Assembly (NCBI GenBank): GCA_001953115.1
Contig: LSSL01001253.1
Location: 8,110-51,515 of the forward strand
Reading direction: 5' to 3'
DNA from: Smittium mucronatum
Taxonomy: Eukaryota; Kickxellomycota; Harpellomycetes; Harpellales; Legeriomycetaceae
DNA: 43,406 nt
Both the position numbers and the translations under genes were made by a program. The notes under the pieces are model-generated. The model worked only from the letters and a program-made list of their open reading frames with translations. It did no database searches and was not told the DNA's origin. This document shows positions 1 to 15,654 of the stretch, piece by piece (the first letter of the stretch is position 1; every line of letters begins with the position of its first letter).

Positions 1-1263
1 AGCTATTGACCCACTACACATTTCACATAAATATTCAAATAAACGGCTTTTCTTAATTAAATTTTTTTATACAGATTGAAATTATCTATTCTCCAAAAAT
101 TCAAAAAAGAATTTTGTGTCTTAATTTTTTATTTTAAATGCAAAAAAATGGGTATAATTTAAGTAGCATTTACACCTTTTCACAGATATAGCTATTTTTT
201 TAAACCTTTCGTGCCAAAACTACTGAATCACCTTCATTTTTGTGAATTAAAAATTCCGGAGGGTTTAAATTCGTATTAGTTCTAAGATTTATAATATCAT
301 CAATAATTTGATAGAATTAAACAAAAACATAAATACATCTCTTCTAAAATCGACATTAATAATGCCAATTTAATCCAAAAATTTAACTTTTCACAATTTT
401 GTTCTGAAATTAATAATAATCCCATTCCTGTAGCTTTAAAAAGTCTTTGTAAAGCTCTTAAAGCTATTTTTTTTAATACATATGCTCCACCATATTTTTA
501 ATAAGCAGCTTTATTATAAACTTATAAAACGGAAGAAAATGTTCTCATTGGATTTGAAATTAGATTTTCACACATACACGTGAATATTTTTTTTAGATAA
601 ATGTCGTATAAAAAAAATACTAGGATTTTTTTCAGTATGATAAGACCGCTGAATTCATTTTAAAATATTGTGTAGATTTTTTTTAAAAAATTTTATTTCG
701 AAAAGTCTTGATCTTTTTCTTAAAAAATAATATATAGAAATAACTGCCAAATTAATAAACAAGAAGATTTTAATATAAAATTATATTTTTATTGACCCAA
801 TCCAGTTATTTCAATTCATATCTTTAATCAAATAAATATTTACTAATATAACGCGATTGGATCAATTTATTTTTCATTAACTTTTTTTCAAATTTATACC
901 CTTTTATTTAACATTTAATCGGATACTTTCATTTATTTGTATTTTTGAACTCTTTTTAAAAATCTTGTTTATATTTTTTGAAAAGTCTTTATGAAATAAA
1001 CTCACTTATTAACCTTATATCATATTAATTTCTAATGGTTTTTTCTAAGTTTTATATTTATAAAAATCCACATAACTTTATATTACATTTATATCATACT
1101 ATTATAAAATGATAGCAAAATTAAATAAATTTTTTTTTACATAAATTTAAGTATAATACACCTTATAAAATTTTAATATAAAAACTTATTAATCTGTATT
1201 AAACATTTTTACTTCGGAAAAATATTCAGGAATTTTCTACCTATTCAGAATTCGCTTTTTTAG

Positions 1264-1280
1264 CCCCCCCCCCCAACCCC
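1264..1280. repeat. Poly-C tract (C11-AA-C4)
   Basis: Eleven C are followed by AA and four more C in otherwise AT-rich DNA. The opposite strand is G4-TT-G11, which could contribute to a G-quadruplex. No gene is nearby. Confidence 0.85.
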
Positions 1281-2040
1281 ATAGTGAATTTTCAGCTAGA
1301 TTTTAATAAAATTAATGAAATTTTCAAAACCAAAATATTTTTTGAAATATTTTTCATGTTACTAAGTTTTTATTTGCATGAAAATCAAATTAAAAATATA
1401 TTGAAAGTTATACCGCAAATTAAAAATAACCATGGGAAAGATTATTGTCCTAAATAAAATAAAAATATCTAAATTAATATCTTTTATGTATCTAAATAAT
1501 ATCTACGCTATTCAACAAGCAATAGACCCCTCTGAAATTTCTTTAGAATGATATATGATTAGAATTATATTAATTTATTAAATATACACATTTTAAATAT
1601 AAATAAAGCTCACAGATATTTTTTAACTTCTTTTTATTGATCAAATATATCATTATTAATAAAATTATATAATTCATCCACCAAAAAAATTATATCTGAT
1701 GGAAAATGATGTTCTGAAATAAGATGTTGTAAGACCAGACTAGAAGAACGTAAAGTTTCTAAATTTTGCACAGAAATACTTTCATATTGATGAGAGATGA
1801 TAATTCCCGCTTACTTATAAATAAAATTCATCTCAAACAACTTTAAACGTTGTGTATTCAGAATAAAAATTTTATGTGCTTAATTATTTTCAGGTAAATT
1901 TAATTTTTATTTTGTTTCGGGCCAAATTTTTGAAATATTTTTATTTCATAGATTCATAATTTAATATAAAGCGGAAGTTTCCTGTTTTATAATTAATATA
2001 ATATAATTTTTAATTTGATAAATCAAATTTGTTTTTTTTT

Positions 2041-2069
2041 AAAGGGGATTTATTTATAATATTCAAATA
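2041..2069. repeat. Dispersed 29-nt repeat, copy 1
   Basis: This 29-nt segment matches 18916-18944 in the same orientation at about 26 of 29 positions, and both copies follow a T-run. The AAAGGG start makes the match unlikely to be a pure AT coincidence. It is probably a remnant of an old repeat. I saw no clear extension of the match beyond the 29 nt. Confidence 0.5.
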
Positions 2070-3102
2070 CTAGAGAAAACTGAAATAAAAAATATTATAA
2101 AAGGAAAAAATAGTCAAATTTCATCCCAATACTATCTTTAGCTCTAGCGGCTCCGTACACACTGGGAATTGGTTCAAGGGAAATCAATTTTTTTCGTTCA
2201 TTACAAGAGTAACAATTATTTGGTATTTTTTATTATAAATAATAAAATGAGTTATATTTATAGAAAAAAAACGACGATTTTTGTGAGTTAAAATTATAAA
2301 CCAAAAAATATTTGTTTTTATTTACGCAATTTATTTTATTTTATTTTATTAGATTATAGAAAAAAAAATTAATTTTAATATTTTCTAATAATTTTTAAAT
2401 CTATCCAATTAAAATAGATAAATAAATAATTTTATTTATTTTTAGCCACAATTAATTTAAACGTGTTTGTTAGTTACATGTTCTTTTTTTAAAAAAAATT
2501 ATCAAAAAAAGATCAAAAAATCATAGAATAACAATCAATAGAATCAAATTATATCTTACTGTAACCCCAATAAAATAATAATGTTTAATTCCTCTATATC
2601 AATATTTTTTTTGGATTCGTTTTTCAATACATAATAATGTTATTTTCCTTTTATATATCCACCAAAAACTGAATTTCAATTGAAAGTAATTTAAAAAAGT
2701 TTAAAATCGATTATTATTTAATAAATTTAATATTATTATAAGGGTTTAATTAAAAAATAGCAACTAAGCCATCGACTAATTTTAAAATCAAAAATCTACC
2801 ATAACGCAACCGTATCATTTTCTTTGAAAAAAAGACAAAGTTTCTAATAGTGGTAAAATCTATTAACGGAATATTTATTTTTATCTTTTTCTAAAATTAC
2901 TCACTAAAAGAATGAAGTTTTAAAATTCTATAATCTATTTATATGAAATAAATTCGTTTATTATAAAATGAATGTTATTTTAAAAATAAGAATATAATGG
3001 TGAAATGAAAACTTTTTTTATTATTAATAAATTTTACAAGATATATTCTTATTTACAAATTTCGCTAAAAACTAATCCAATAAAATTTCAAAAATTTTTG
3101 GC

Positions 3103-3117
3103 GGGGGGGAGGGGGGG
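3103..3117. repeat. Poly-G tract (G7-A-G7)
   Basis: Two runs of seven G are separated by one A, surrounded by AT-rich DNA. This is a possible G-quadruplex half-site. No gene is associated. Confidence 0.85.
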
Positions 3118-4090
3118 TAAATATTTTAGGCTATAATTTTTTAATCAAACACCAATATCAATCAAAATAATCGAATAAAGTTATAAAAATATACAGAAAA
3201 GATTAGCCGGGTTTCAATTTTATCTGGTTTAAATAAAATATATTCAGGTTAATTTTTTGATAAAAACACTCATTTGGAAAATCTTTTTTAATATTTTTGT
3301 TTTTATTGCTCATTTTTTTGATGATATAAACCGAAATAATGCAAATTTTTTATCTATATGATTTTATTTTATTTTATTTTATAATGATTTTATAATAATA
3401 ATAACAATAAAATAATCAAACTAAATCCCAGAGATTTTTTCCCATTTTTTCCCATTAAATTTTTTAGCTATTAAAAAACTAGTTTTTTTATTTTATTTTA
3501 TCTAGCTGTATACTAAAAAAAACATAAATATCATTAAATTTACCTAAATATTGGTATTATGCTATTATTAAGACAAAAAAAATATGGATATTTAAAAACT
3601 AATACGCGGATTTAGATTATAATCTAGGTGTTACAATATTGGATAGTTTTTCTAATGGGAAAAAGTAGCTCAAAATAATATCATGATTGATATTCTAGAT
3701 ACGTATTTCTACAATTCAACAATTATAGAAAATGTCAAATTGCAACTAATTTTTGTACATTTTATTAAAATCAATTATTTTTTATTTTTTTATGGCATAA
3801 AATTCGCAGCAGATAGTATTATAAAATATAGGTATTTTTAAATTATAAAAAATTTATACTAATAAAAGGGGTTTAATATTATCTAAATAGATAAAAATCA
3901 AATTAAGGGTGCTGAATTTGAAAAAATTATTATATTTATATCATATCATGAAATTTAATTCGATGAAATGGGAATTTTTAAATACAAAAAGAACACGCAA
4001 TAAAATGTGGCCATTAAATACAAGAAAAAATAGATAAAAACTTTTTTTTAAAATTTAATATGTATTTGAGGATTATTAAGTTCTAATTTT

Positions 4091-4114
4091 CATATTTTCA
4101 TATTTTCATATTCT
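4091..4114. repeat. 8-bp tandem repeat (CATATTTT)x3
   Basis: Three adjacent copies of CATATTTT are present, the last with one change. It is a low-complexity minisatellite. Confidence 0.7.
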
Positions 4115-5072
4115 CGAATTTAATAATTTTTTTCATAATTTTTTTTTTTAGAATTTAGATTTATTGAAACTTTACTAAAAAAATTTTTTATGAAATTAGA
4201 CTCAAGAGATTTCCTAGCTTTAAAAGTCTAAGGAAAATTTTCAAAATAAGTTTGAGTGAATTTATACATGAAATTTATGTAAATATTAGCCTCCTCTAAA
4301 ACATAAAAAAACTGATAAAAAATTTAATTTAAAATAAAACATAAAAAATTTTATCCCTATAAAGAAAAAAAGAATAGTAAATTTACTTGTATATTTTAAA
4401 GCTATAAGAAATAATAAATATGTTAAAAAATTCTCTTTTTTATTATTTGTAAATATATTACCAAATACAAATTTCCACTTATTTATCCTTATCTTTTTGG
4501 TAGTATTTTTAAATTTTAATTGATTATTTTATCAAACCCAAAAATAATGAGCCTTATTTTTATAATTATATGGAAATTGATTAATTTTATGTATTAGTGC
4601 GATAATGCGTGAATTTTTCAATTGGTTTTTTTTAACATAATTAAATTTTAATCATAAATATTTATCCAAAGTTCACATTCTTATTTATGAATAATTTCTT
4701 TCAAATTAAATAAAAAAATTTTTAAAAATAAATTAATTTTCGTAAAAAAATCAACATTGAGGATTTAATTAATGAAAAATCCCGCAATATTTGGAAACTT
4801 AATATAAACATGTATTTATTAAAAATATTATTTAATTAAAAATATTAAAAACCACAGTTTAATCGATCCTTAATTATATAAAAAAATTTCAAATAATCTA
4901 AAATAAGCCCAAAAATCAACACCTTTAGTAATAATTTTTTAGACTTGCATCTTAACAAATTTTGAAAATTTAGATATATTTTTTGAGCTATAATAAATAT
5001 TAAAAATCAAATTATTTTACTGTATAAATAAAATAAATCCTTATTTCATATTAATAAATCATTTTAGGGTTT

Positions 5073-5112
5073 TTTTTGCTTTAAATTTTTGCTTTAAATT
5101 TTTGCTTTTAAA
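5073..5112. repeat. 13-bp tandem repeat x3
   Basis: Three head-to-tail copies of TTTTTGCTTTAAA are present; the third has one extra T. The near-perfect identity suggests a fairly recent slippage duplication compared with the eroded surroundings. Confidence 0.85.
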
Positions 5113-8100
5113 TTAAAGTAATTTGCGGTGATTCATGGAAAATACTAAATTATCTTTTTATAACTTCGATAAATTTCATACAATTATTTCTAATGTTATA
5201 ACCTATTTTAAGCTTTTTATTTTTTAATAAACCAGATTATAATGGAAAGAAGACTTTCACATTAATTTTATTTTAATAAATCATTTTTATTATCGTCCAA
5301 TTTTAATAAATTTTATTGAGTTTTTAAAATTTTTAGTTCCAGTTAAAATTTATTTATTTACAAGTTATAAAAAATTTATCTTCAATTTATTTAAAAAAAA
5401 AATTGTCCAAGGCTTAGTTTTTTAAAAAAATAAAAATAAATAATGGAAAAAATGCTAAATTTAATGCTGAAAATAAAATAAAAATAAAAATGAATATATC
5501 ATAACACATTAATAATTTTTTAAAAATAGTAAATATCAATTTTAATAAAAAATACTTGAAGTTTTATGTTAGAATAATTAGAATAAAAAAACAACAGATT
5601 CTAAATCCTTATTGGAAAAATAATTTTTAAATAGCATAAATTTGTAAATAAGAAAAATTATGACTTTAATATTTTTAAACTAGAATAAAAATTTGATTAT
5701 AATATGTATTTATTTATAAATCGAGATTTAATTGTTGTATTAATAAACATTTCTAAGGAAAAATAAACAATAAATACAAGATAAAGATAAATTTATAAGC
5801 TAAATGTGGGTGTGATATTTTTCAGGTAGATTTTTTAGTATTGAGATTTAGATATAGTTTTTCAAATAAATTTTTTGGATTATATCAGAAAAAATATTTT
5901 TAATGAAAATTTTCAAATATCCAACAATATTTTGGTTTAAAAATAAATCAATCAAATCACTAAAAATAAAAATTTATCATTTTGCAACTTTTATCAATAT
6001 ACAAGTTATATTTTTTCCATTTTCGTAAATAAGGAAACTTTTATATAAGATTTGATATATTTAGATCAAAATATTGCTATTATTTCACGTTAAATACAGC
6101 CATTGATGTGTATTTATTTAATTTAATAGTATCTGGCCATTATTTATTTATTTATTATTTATTCGTTTAACATATATTCATATCTCTAATTTTTAATTTT
6201 TTGCATACTGATGTTTTCCAAAAATTAAAACATTTTAATTTAAAATTTATATCCTATTCATTAAATAAAAATCTTTCTCGATAAAAATTTAATGTATTGA
6301 TCTAATACTTAATATCCTATAAAATGAATTTTAAAATTAAATTTTTCCAGTTTTCATTTCCCAATTTTTTTTCTAAAATAAAATATTCTTTATTGTTTAA
6401 TACCAATAACATTATTTATTTATTTTACTCGACAAGAATACTGTTAGTAATCCCATATGATAAAAATAACCAACAGAAAAAGCACAGAAAAATAAGGGCA
6501 GAATGCAAAAAAGATATATACATATTAATTAACTACCCATGGATTTATTCTAGTGCCTTTTTTAATATTAAAATATTTTAAAAATAATTATATAGTGTAA
6601 AAAAAGAATAGAGTATTTTTTTACCGAGTGTTTTTTGATATTATTTTGGCTTTTTTTAAAGTTTAAATTGAATATTAACTTTAGAATTTTAGAATTTAAA
6701 TTTTTTCTTGATTACTACATTTAAATCTTTTACAGCTTATAATAAAAAACTTTTAAAAAATCAATTAGTTTAAAATGTTCGATTTGCTTTTATATTTACT
6801 TATAATCATCGATATAAATATAAAATAATGAAAAATTATAGTTTTTATTTGATATTTATTCTAAGACTAGCTATAAAAATACCCCATCTGTTCCTATTTA
6901 AATTTAAAAATAACTTTTTTATTTTTATTAGATTTTTATCAAAACATATTTTACTCTTTTTTTATTTCCAAATTTTATAAACTTTAATATTGTTTTTTTG
7001 AATTTTTAAGTTTTATTTTTACACAATTATACCCTAATCCTCGTGAAAAATTAAATAAAAAATTTTTTTGTCAAAAATATTAAAGATATAATTTTAAATT
7101 CATAGATTATAGATATTATTAAAAAAATACAAGTTTTTGATTCATATTTAATAATAATGTTATTCCTAAAAAATCATTATTATTGAAACTAACTCTGATA
7201 TTTTTAATAATTATTTACTTTGGAACTTTTTTAAAAAAATTTAAATTTTATTTAAACTCTAATTAGTGTTAAAATATTCTTATTTTAATTTTATTGGACT
7301 TTATCCTTTTATTTTATCATCTTAATTTTATTTTCAAAGCTTCAAAAATGCTTTTAAAAAAAATATGCATATTATTGCTATTCAACCTGAAAAAAAAAGC
7401 ATATTATTTATGGAGAAAATTCTGAAATTATGCAAACTTATTTCTTTTCATATCTTGAAAATAAAAAACTTTTAAAGTAAATTTGAAGGTTTGAAGAGTA
7501 TTTCGGAAGTTACATTAGCTAATTTTAAGAAAATATGATTATTAATTTCTTTGATTAATTATAACAAATCGATTAAATTTTTCACTTTGAGAATATAAAA
7601 TGAAAAATATACCTATTTTCATATTTATTTAATATAATATATTATATTATGTAACTCAGTTTTCGATAAAAAATATTTTCGGGATTAGATACTATGTATC
7701 TAAAGTAGAATATGGATATTCATATTTATCGAAATAAGAAGTTTTCATCATTTGAAATAACGTATTAATATCTTATGAGAATTAAATTATTACTCGTTCA
7801 AAATTCATTAATTTTCCTATTATGTTATTTAATAAAGCCAATATTAGTAATATTGATATCAATAATGCGAGTTTTTTTAGAAATTCGTAACTCAAAATCA
7901 TAAATTTCTTTGTTTATTTAACATGCCTATATTTTCGAGATATATATTATACAGCTCTGGTTTTTCAATGAATGTGAAAATAAATTTGGTACTTCTTATA
8001 ATTTTATATTTTTTATAAGTAGTTTAATTTACAAAATTTAAACCAATATAATTAATCTTTAGGCATATAAAAAGAAAAAATTTCAAATATGATCCATTTC

Positions 8101-10911
8101 TAGGTTAAAAAAATGTTTTAGTTTTGAAACATGCCTATTTTTAAACTGAATTTATATCGAATCTTAGATTTATCATTTTGATAATCCTATTAAAAATAGG
8201 CATATATCTAAGTTTTCAAAAAAAATATTTTAACGCAAAAATACTGATATCCAGTCCTTGTTTTTAGAAGATATGAAAATAAATAAATAGATGGTAATGA
8301 GGCAGAGCTGTTTTTAAAAAAGAGTCGAATATAAATTTATTCATTTATATTTTTTTTTGTTTAGAATTTTTTTTAGGATACCTATTTATCCGAAATTTTA
8401 TAATAATTTTTTTACCAATCTTTTATAATATTAAATATTTTTTAATTTAGATAATTTCTCATTGTCATCTCTAAATAAAATTGAAATTTATAAAGCTTTT
8501 TTAATTAAATAGACTAAAAAATGGCGATTTTAAGAATTTATACCCTTAAAACTTGAGAAAAATAGGAATATTATACATTAATTCTCTATAGATAGATATA
8601 ATTGAATTGTTTTAAAAGAACTATTAACTTTGGAAATTTCGAAAGTTAATATTTAAATTTCCCTTCCATATAAGTTTAAATAAAATTTGAATAATATTAA
8701 TAAATAAAATCCACTTTCAAATTAGATTTATGTAACTAATATAATTTTACATTTTATTAAAAATTAGAATTTCTATTTTTTTCATCAATAGAAAATTGAA
8801 AAAAGATTATTATTAGGAATCGATATATTTATTTTTAAAAATCAAAAAAGATAAGATTTTCATGATAAAAGACAGGTCAGGAGAATAAAAATTTTGAATA
8901 GAAAAATAACACAGTAAGCTTACTCCTATCAAATAGTTTCAATAAATAATAAAATAAATAATAAAAAACATAGATAATATATAATAAATCAGAAATCAGA
9001 AATTTTTTCTTATATCTGTTAGGTATTTTAATTTTTTTCCAGAATAATATGGTAAGAATTATATGTAAAAAATGTAAAAAAAAAAAATTCACTTGTATAA
9101 AAAGCAATAAAATTAAATTCACATATATTTATATATTTATAATTGTTGTAAGTTGATGGGTTTGACACTCTTACTTGTATTCATTCTATTTAAATTTAGA
9201 TGATGATTTATTGAATTTTATCAATTCAAAATTTAACCTATAAAAATGTTGAAAATCATCGTGGATATTTACTCAGTTCAAGTTTTCATTACTAATAGCT
9301 TTAAATGGTAATTTAATTTAATTTAATTTACTTCTTATCTTATAATTTTTTTATCAGCACTAAAAAGTCAAATGATTATAGAAGATTTTCCCGATATATT
9401 TCAAAAAAATCATATATTTAATGAGTTTAAGTTATTAAATATTTTTTATTATTGTTATTAATATTTCAAAAAGTATTATTTAAATTGTGTTATTATACAA
9501 ATTATTCATAAAAATCTTGCTTTCAAGCATAATAACTTTTTGAAATTCTAATTTTTTGTTCATAAAAAAACTCCTAAAATTTTATACAATAAAATACTGA
9601 ATATTATCGAAAATATTTCAATCTGAATTAAAAAAAAGGGGGCTGATAGATAAAAATCTTTGTCAAGTTAAAACATAGAAAAAAATTATAACAAAAAATA
9701 TACATATCAACCTACCGTTTATAGATATAATGCTGAAATTTCGGTAAATATAGAACCAATAATTCGTTTAAATAATATGTACTTTAAATAATCAAATTTG
9801 ATGTAAATTCTTTAGTTTTACAAAAAAAAAATTATATTTGATTTTTTTTATTAAACTTTTCCTATTAATCCTTCTAGCATAATCAGAAAAGTAGAGCGTT
9901 TATATGATAAAAACTTGGCTGAAAATTAATTTAAAAATTAATATTTTTGTCTTTTAATATCTCTCTAATCTAGAATAAAATCTTTAGAGCTATTTATTAC
10001 ATGTTTAAAAAAATTTCTTGAAAAATCTATAAAATTTTATTTCGAAAATAAAATATGAAAAAATACAAGATATGATCATTTTTAGTAATAGATATAAACT
10101 TGGAATATAAATATCATTTAAAATATCTGTGCAATAATCAAAAATATCAAGGCTTTAAATATATTAAAATTAGTGATGTTTTTTTTAATTTACTGTAAAA
10201 ATTATTGTTCAAGTTATATTATGATTTAATCAAAAAAGCGCCTAAAAAAAGTCCAATACACCTGATTCAACTTAATTTTATTTGGAAAATCGCTATATAA
10301 AATTAATAAAAGTGCTTAAATCCTTATTTTATATTTCTTAAATAATAAATATACTTTGTAAAATATATTTCAGAAAAAATCATCAAAGTCCTGCAGAATG
10401 AATTTTTTGCCCCTGGAAATACATAAATGAAATTATTCTTTAAAAATTTGGATATAAATAGTTGGGCGGAGTAAATATCCGATGTTATTTTCGATTTTAT
10501 CATTGGCTAAATTTTTAAACGATAAAATCTATAATAGTTTATAAATACGCATCTTAATTATATCAGATAAAACTTAAATAAGGTTTAAACTAGCCATTTA
10601 AGAGCCAAATATTAAAAAAATACATAAAGTGGTAGAAGATAAAGTTATAAATAACCCGATTTATTTAGTTGAGCTATTTTGAGCTCTTTAAAAAAAGTCT
10701 ACCAGAGATAACTAATAATCTAAAAATAATATAATGCATGAATATCTGTAAAAAATTTCATATAATATGTGCCTTAAACCTAAATTAAAAAAATCATTTT
10801 GAAAGAGAAGGTAGGCATTCATTAAATTTAAAAAAAAAATATTGCAGTTATACAAAATCTATAATATATGTAACTTGCATTTAAAACTGTTGTTTCAAAA
10901 TAAATCAAATA

Positions 10912-10949
10912 AATCGCTAATATTCAATAAAATCGCTAATATTCAATAA
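10912..10949. repeat. 19-bp perfect tandem duplication
   Basis: Two perfect adjacent copies of AATCGCTAATATTCAATAA are followed by the first four bases of a third. Perfect identity points to a recent duplication in a non-coding region. Confidence 0.9.
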
Positions 10950-13900
10950 AATCTAATATTATATCAATTTTTTATTGAAAAATGTTTATTTCTAATCATT
11001 ACGTTTATAATATATATATTTTTAATTATATATCATTAAAATTAATCTGAATTTTCAATTTCTTTTATTTATATCTTGAGAAATTTACCGCAATTATATA
11101 AATAATAATAATTAACAACTTAGCGTTATAAAACTTTGAAATATATGTGATGAAATTTTCAAAGTTGAGATTCTTTATGTAGCTCTAAGTATAATTAATT
11201 TAGCTAATAATAACACCATTAATTATAATAATTTAATAATATTTAGTTTTAGATATGTAAAAGATTAATATAGTAAGGAATAATTCGTTATTATGTCCGA
11301 AAAGAATAACCATTAATTCTTTAATAGGAAAAATTATTCATATACACATTATACTATAATAATATTGATATTATATATCAAAAATAATTAAGAATGATTA
11401 GAGTAATTTTATTAATAATACTATTTAAAATAGTTGTTAAATAATCACATTTCTGTTAATACAATGTAACGATATTTAGTAATTTAATCATTTTAAATTT
11501 TACATGAATTATTTTAATATTGTTTAATAAGAACAGATTGTTTAATTTTATATATTTTACTAATTTATAAACCAGAATATAAAATAAAATTTGTAAATTT
11601 TGCTCTATAATTCAAAAAATTTAGTGATAATATGCCAGTTTAAAGCTTCTTTATTAAATAATATAACTATTTTGGATTTTCGAATTCATAATTTATAGTA
11701 AAAAATAACAATTTTACTTATAATTGATTTAAATTGGATATATTTATAATTAATTAAGAAAATTGGCATTTTTTATCTTTTTGAAACCTAATTCTATCTT
11801 TAGTAGAAAATATTTCTCAAAAAACTTTTAATATATATAAATATATTTAAAAAATGTCTTTTATTTTAATTAAACCAATTAATCCAGGGAAATTTACTTA
11901 ATAAATATTTTATTATCGTCTTTTGGATTAAAAAAAAATTGAATTTTATATTGATTAAAAATTTTTTCCATTAATATTTACTGCTGTACTTATCAACCAC
12001 GTTTTTTCTATATAGTTCATATAAGATATTTTTAATAAATAAAAAAATTATTTATTTCCCAAAATTATAGAGATCCGAATTCAAAAATTGATATTTTAAG
12101 CTATTGTAAAATATTCTTTGGTGATATTTAATTTCAAAATTTTTAAAAAAAATTGCCTTATCCATTTAACTCTAGGATTATAAAAAAAAATATGAAGCAC
12201 TTTTAACTTGTATATTAAGTTTATTTAGAAGAAAAAGGTGATAAATGCACCAAAAATACTGAATTTTATATTTTTTTTAGAAATTATGGAAATAAAATTA
12301 TAACAAGCTTATTTCTATTTCTAAGAATATATAATTTCCATGAAATTTTTTATGAAGATTTCTTTTTCATATATAATGAATATTTTCTTGAATTAAAACA
12401 ACTTTCTGTATAGATTTTTTGATAAAATACCTTATTAATTACAAGGTAAACAGAATAACAAATAATAATAATAAAATTTAAAAGAAAATTGTTTTAGTAC
12501 AAAATAATAAATATGTCAATTTTTTTAAAAAAAACATGATTATCATTCCTGAAAAAATCACTAATAACTTTCAAAAATTTCAATATAAACTCAGATTTAG
12601 ATTTGTAATTAAATATCGCTAAATCTACAATGAAAAATATATTTGATGTTAAAACTGCACTATGATTTTTTTATAGAAAATTTATTGGGAAAATAGGTAA
12701 TCTCAGTCCCACTGACTGTTTAAAAATGTTTTTTGTTAAACATTAAGCTCCTAAGAAGCTTGTTGCTCGAGATATTTTTGAATTAATAATGAAATGAAAA
12801 AACTGGAAATACGAAATAAAAAAATCACTAATTAAATTAAAAATTAGCAAAATAATATATGTTTTGGTTCATATCCTTCATATGATAAATTTTAAAAAGG
12901 AGAAAAGTATAAAAGATCTAATCTAATTTTTTCGATTTATTGTATAAAAAGGATGAATTTTTTTTCCGAAAAAATCTCCAATAAAATTAATTATTTTTTT
13001 ACCATATCACTTTTTTTAATTTTATTTAAAATTGTCAGACGTTGTAAAATGGCTAAGAGAAAACAAAAATAAAATTTTTTAAAATTTTTATATTTATTTT
13101 TACTATTTAATTGTCAATTATTTAAATATATTTTAGTTTTTTATTTTTTTAGAAAATCTTTAATATGTATAATGTGCAAGATATTTCTTCTTATATATCA
13201 AAGCGTAAAAAAATAATGATTTCAATAAATGAAAAGTTATAAATTTTTCAATATTTAATTTATTTATTTTTCAAAAATCACACTATTAAAATTATAGATG
13301 AAAAAAATCAAAATTTCGAGCATTTTATCTACTTCTATATTTTTATTGCCAAAAAAAATCATATTAAAATATAATTAATCTTCAAAAACTTTTATTAAAA
13401 TAGTTTTAAATAATTTCATATTAAATTTAGAAACCGAGTGAGGATTTTATAAATAAAAAATAGAATCACTTTTATAATCTAAATTTACTTGTAAATTTGA
13501 AAAAAATATACATTATTTTACTTTGAGTTATAATTATTCATAATTTACAAAGGAATATAAACGTTATTTAATAAATACTTCATTAATTTAACATTTAATA
13601 AACAAAATTTTGGTTGGGGTATGACGAGAATCGTCAATATTGAAAAATATTATCGATAGCAGTTAAATAGATTAGAAAAAATTAAAATTTTACAAATAAA
13701 GGAAAAATGAGAACTAAATTTAGCCAAAAGTATGGGGAATTTTTTTATAATCAGTTAGTATGATCTATAATTCAAAATAAATATAATATTTTTATTTTTA
13801 TGGACTAAAATTTATCAGTAATTATTGATGCTTTTCAGATAAATTTATTTAATAATATTTATTTTCGAAACGAATTATTATAATAATTCACAGAAATGGC

Positions 13901-14151
13901 TGCAAAGTTATTTTTATTGAGATAGTGATATTCTTTAGTAATAAATTTTTCCATTTTCAAAATTTAGAAATACCGCTTATAAAAAACCAATCACCTTAAA
14001 AATTAATTATGAATGACTAAAAATTATTAAAAGAAATTAATGAGAAATAAAAAGTTGATACCACTTATTTTCACTCTGTATAATTTAATATAAAACTACA
14101 AAGTTTTTTACTTATAGATGTTATCATATACACAAATATTATTTTTTCTGA

Positions 14152-14187
14152 TTTTATTGGTTTTATTGGATTTATTGGATTTATTTC
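14152..14187. repeat. 9-bp tandem repeat x4
   Basis: Four adjacent copies of a 9-bp unit are present: TTTTATTGG twice, ATTTATTGG once and a degenerate last copy. It is a small minisatellite with no associated gene. Confidence 0.75.
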
Positions 14188-15654
14188 GTTAAAATAATAA
14201 AAAAATAACAATAAACTCTTTTTTAAATATCTCTTAGTTATAAATATAGAGTTTTTTTTATTAATGTTTTAATTTTATTATCACATACTATTCCCGTTTT
14301 AAATTTTTTTCAGAGTGTAAATCGAAATATTTAAAATTCTAACATAAGATGATTATATTAAAACCAAGTTTTTTAACTATATTTATTATCCGTTAAATTA
14401 GAGATATGTTTCTAAAATTTAATTTAAAAACTGTAATAAGGAAGCCATATAATTAAATATTATAGATGAGATACCTTTTCAGGAAATAAGGCTATTAAGC
14501 TCTATGGATATACCGAATCTCAAAGTGATATCTCTAGGTTTAGATAAACCTTGATAAGGCTTCAATTCATAAAAAAACCGAAAAAAATAAGACTTAAACG
14601 CCTAATTCTCTTTCGCTCCTACGAAAAAATTTGAAAATAATTTTTTTTTTATATTTCACTTATTCAAAAATATAACAAATTACTTTCACTTTAGCTATAT
14701 CCCTGCTCAATAAGGGCAAACTTATAGATTTTTATATTGTTTCTATAAATAAATTTGGAAAAATATTTAAATAATTAATTAAAATCATATTCATCTTTAA
14801 ACCAATATCGAAAATATTTCAATTTCCAGTTACCAGGTATCCATGATCAAAATACACATACATATATTTAAGTGTTTTATGTTACCAATTAAAAATCAAT
14901 AAATATAATTTAAATCGATTTTTTACAATTATAAGAGTGAAGAATAATGGCGCTTATAATAAATATAATTGCGAATATCCATCTTCTATGCCAAATCCAG
15001 CTCAAGAGGGTAAATAAATATTAAATATTACTTTTTTTTCATTTTTTTTTCAAGAATATTAAACTTTTTCTAAAAATATTGCCAAAATCACCATTTTTAT
15101 TAATAGAAGTAAGTGAAATAAGCAATAGAATTTGCTGTATTATTTTCAGATCGTGTTAAATATTTATATGATGGGGGGAAATAATTATAAAAATATTACT
15201 GAAAGCTAAAATATGAAATTATTAGTAACTATTAACTGTTTATTGAAAAAAAAAAAAGCAATTTATACAATGTTATTACAGATTATTTTTTTAATAGTAA
15301 AAAATGAGCATAAATAATGAATACAAAAATTTAACCCTAAATAGAAATTTTATTTTGTTTATTATGGGTCATCTTAACAAAAAAAAATGATAAAAATGGT
15401 GAATAGTTTATAGTTTATAGTTAATGATTTTTTATATAAAAAAAATTCCTCTAAATTAAAATAAAGTAACTTGTTTAACCATTTTTGAATATAGTTTGGC
15501 ATTATAAATTTTTACATTTATAATTTAAAGTCATTAAAATTTTATTAATCGAATCTTATAAATTTGAGCAGTATCAGCTAACTTATATTTAGTATAATAT
15601 TTAATGTTATTTATAACTTTTAATGTTTAAAATTTTATGGGAATTATTTAATAA

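Noticed and set aside
6324..6581. 85-codon ATG open frame
   Set aside because: Low-complexity Asn/Phe/Ile/Lys translation, no domain, expected by chance in AT-rich DNA.
8877..9122. Minus-strand frame with hydrophobic, membrane-like segments
   Set aside because: Hydrophobicity follows from T-rich codons (Phe/Leu/Ile). There is no family motif and no promoter context.
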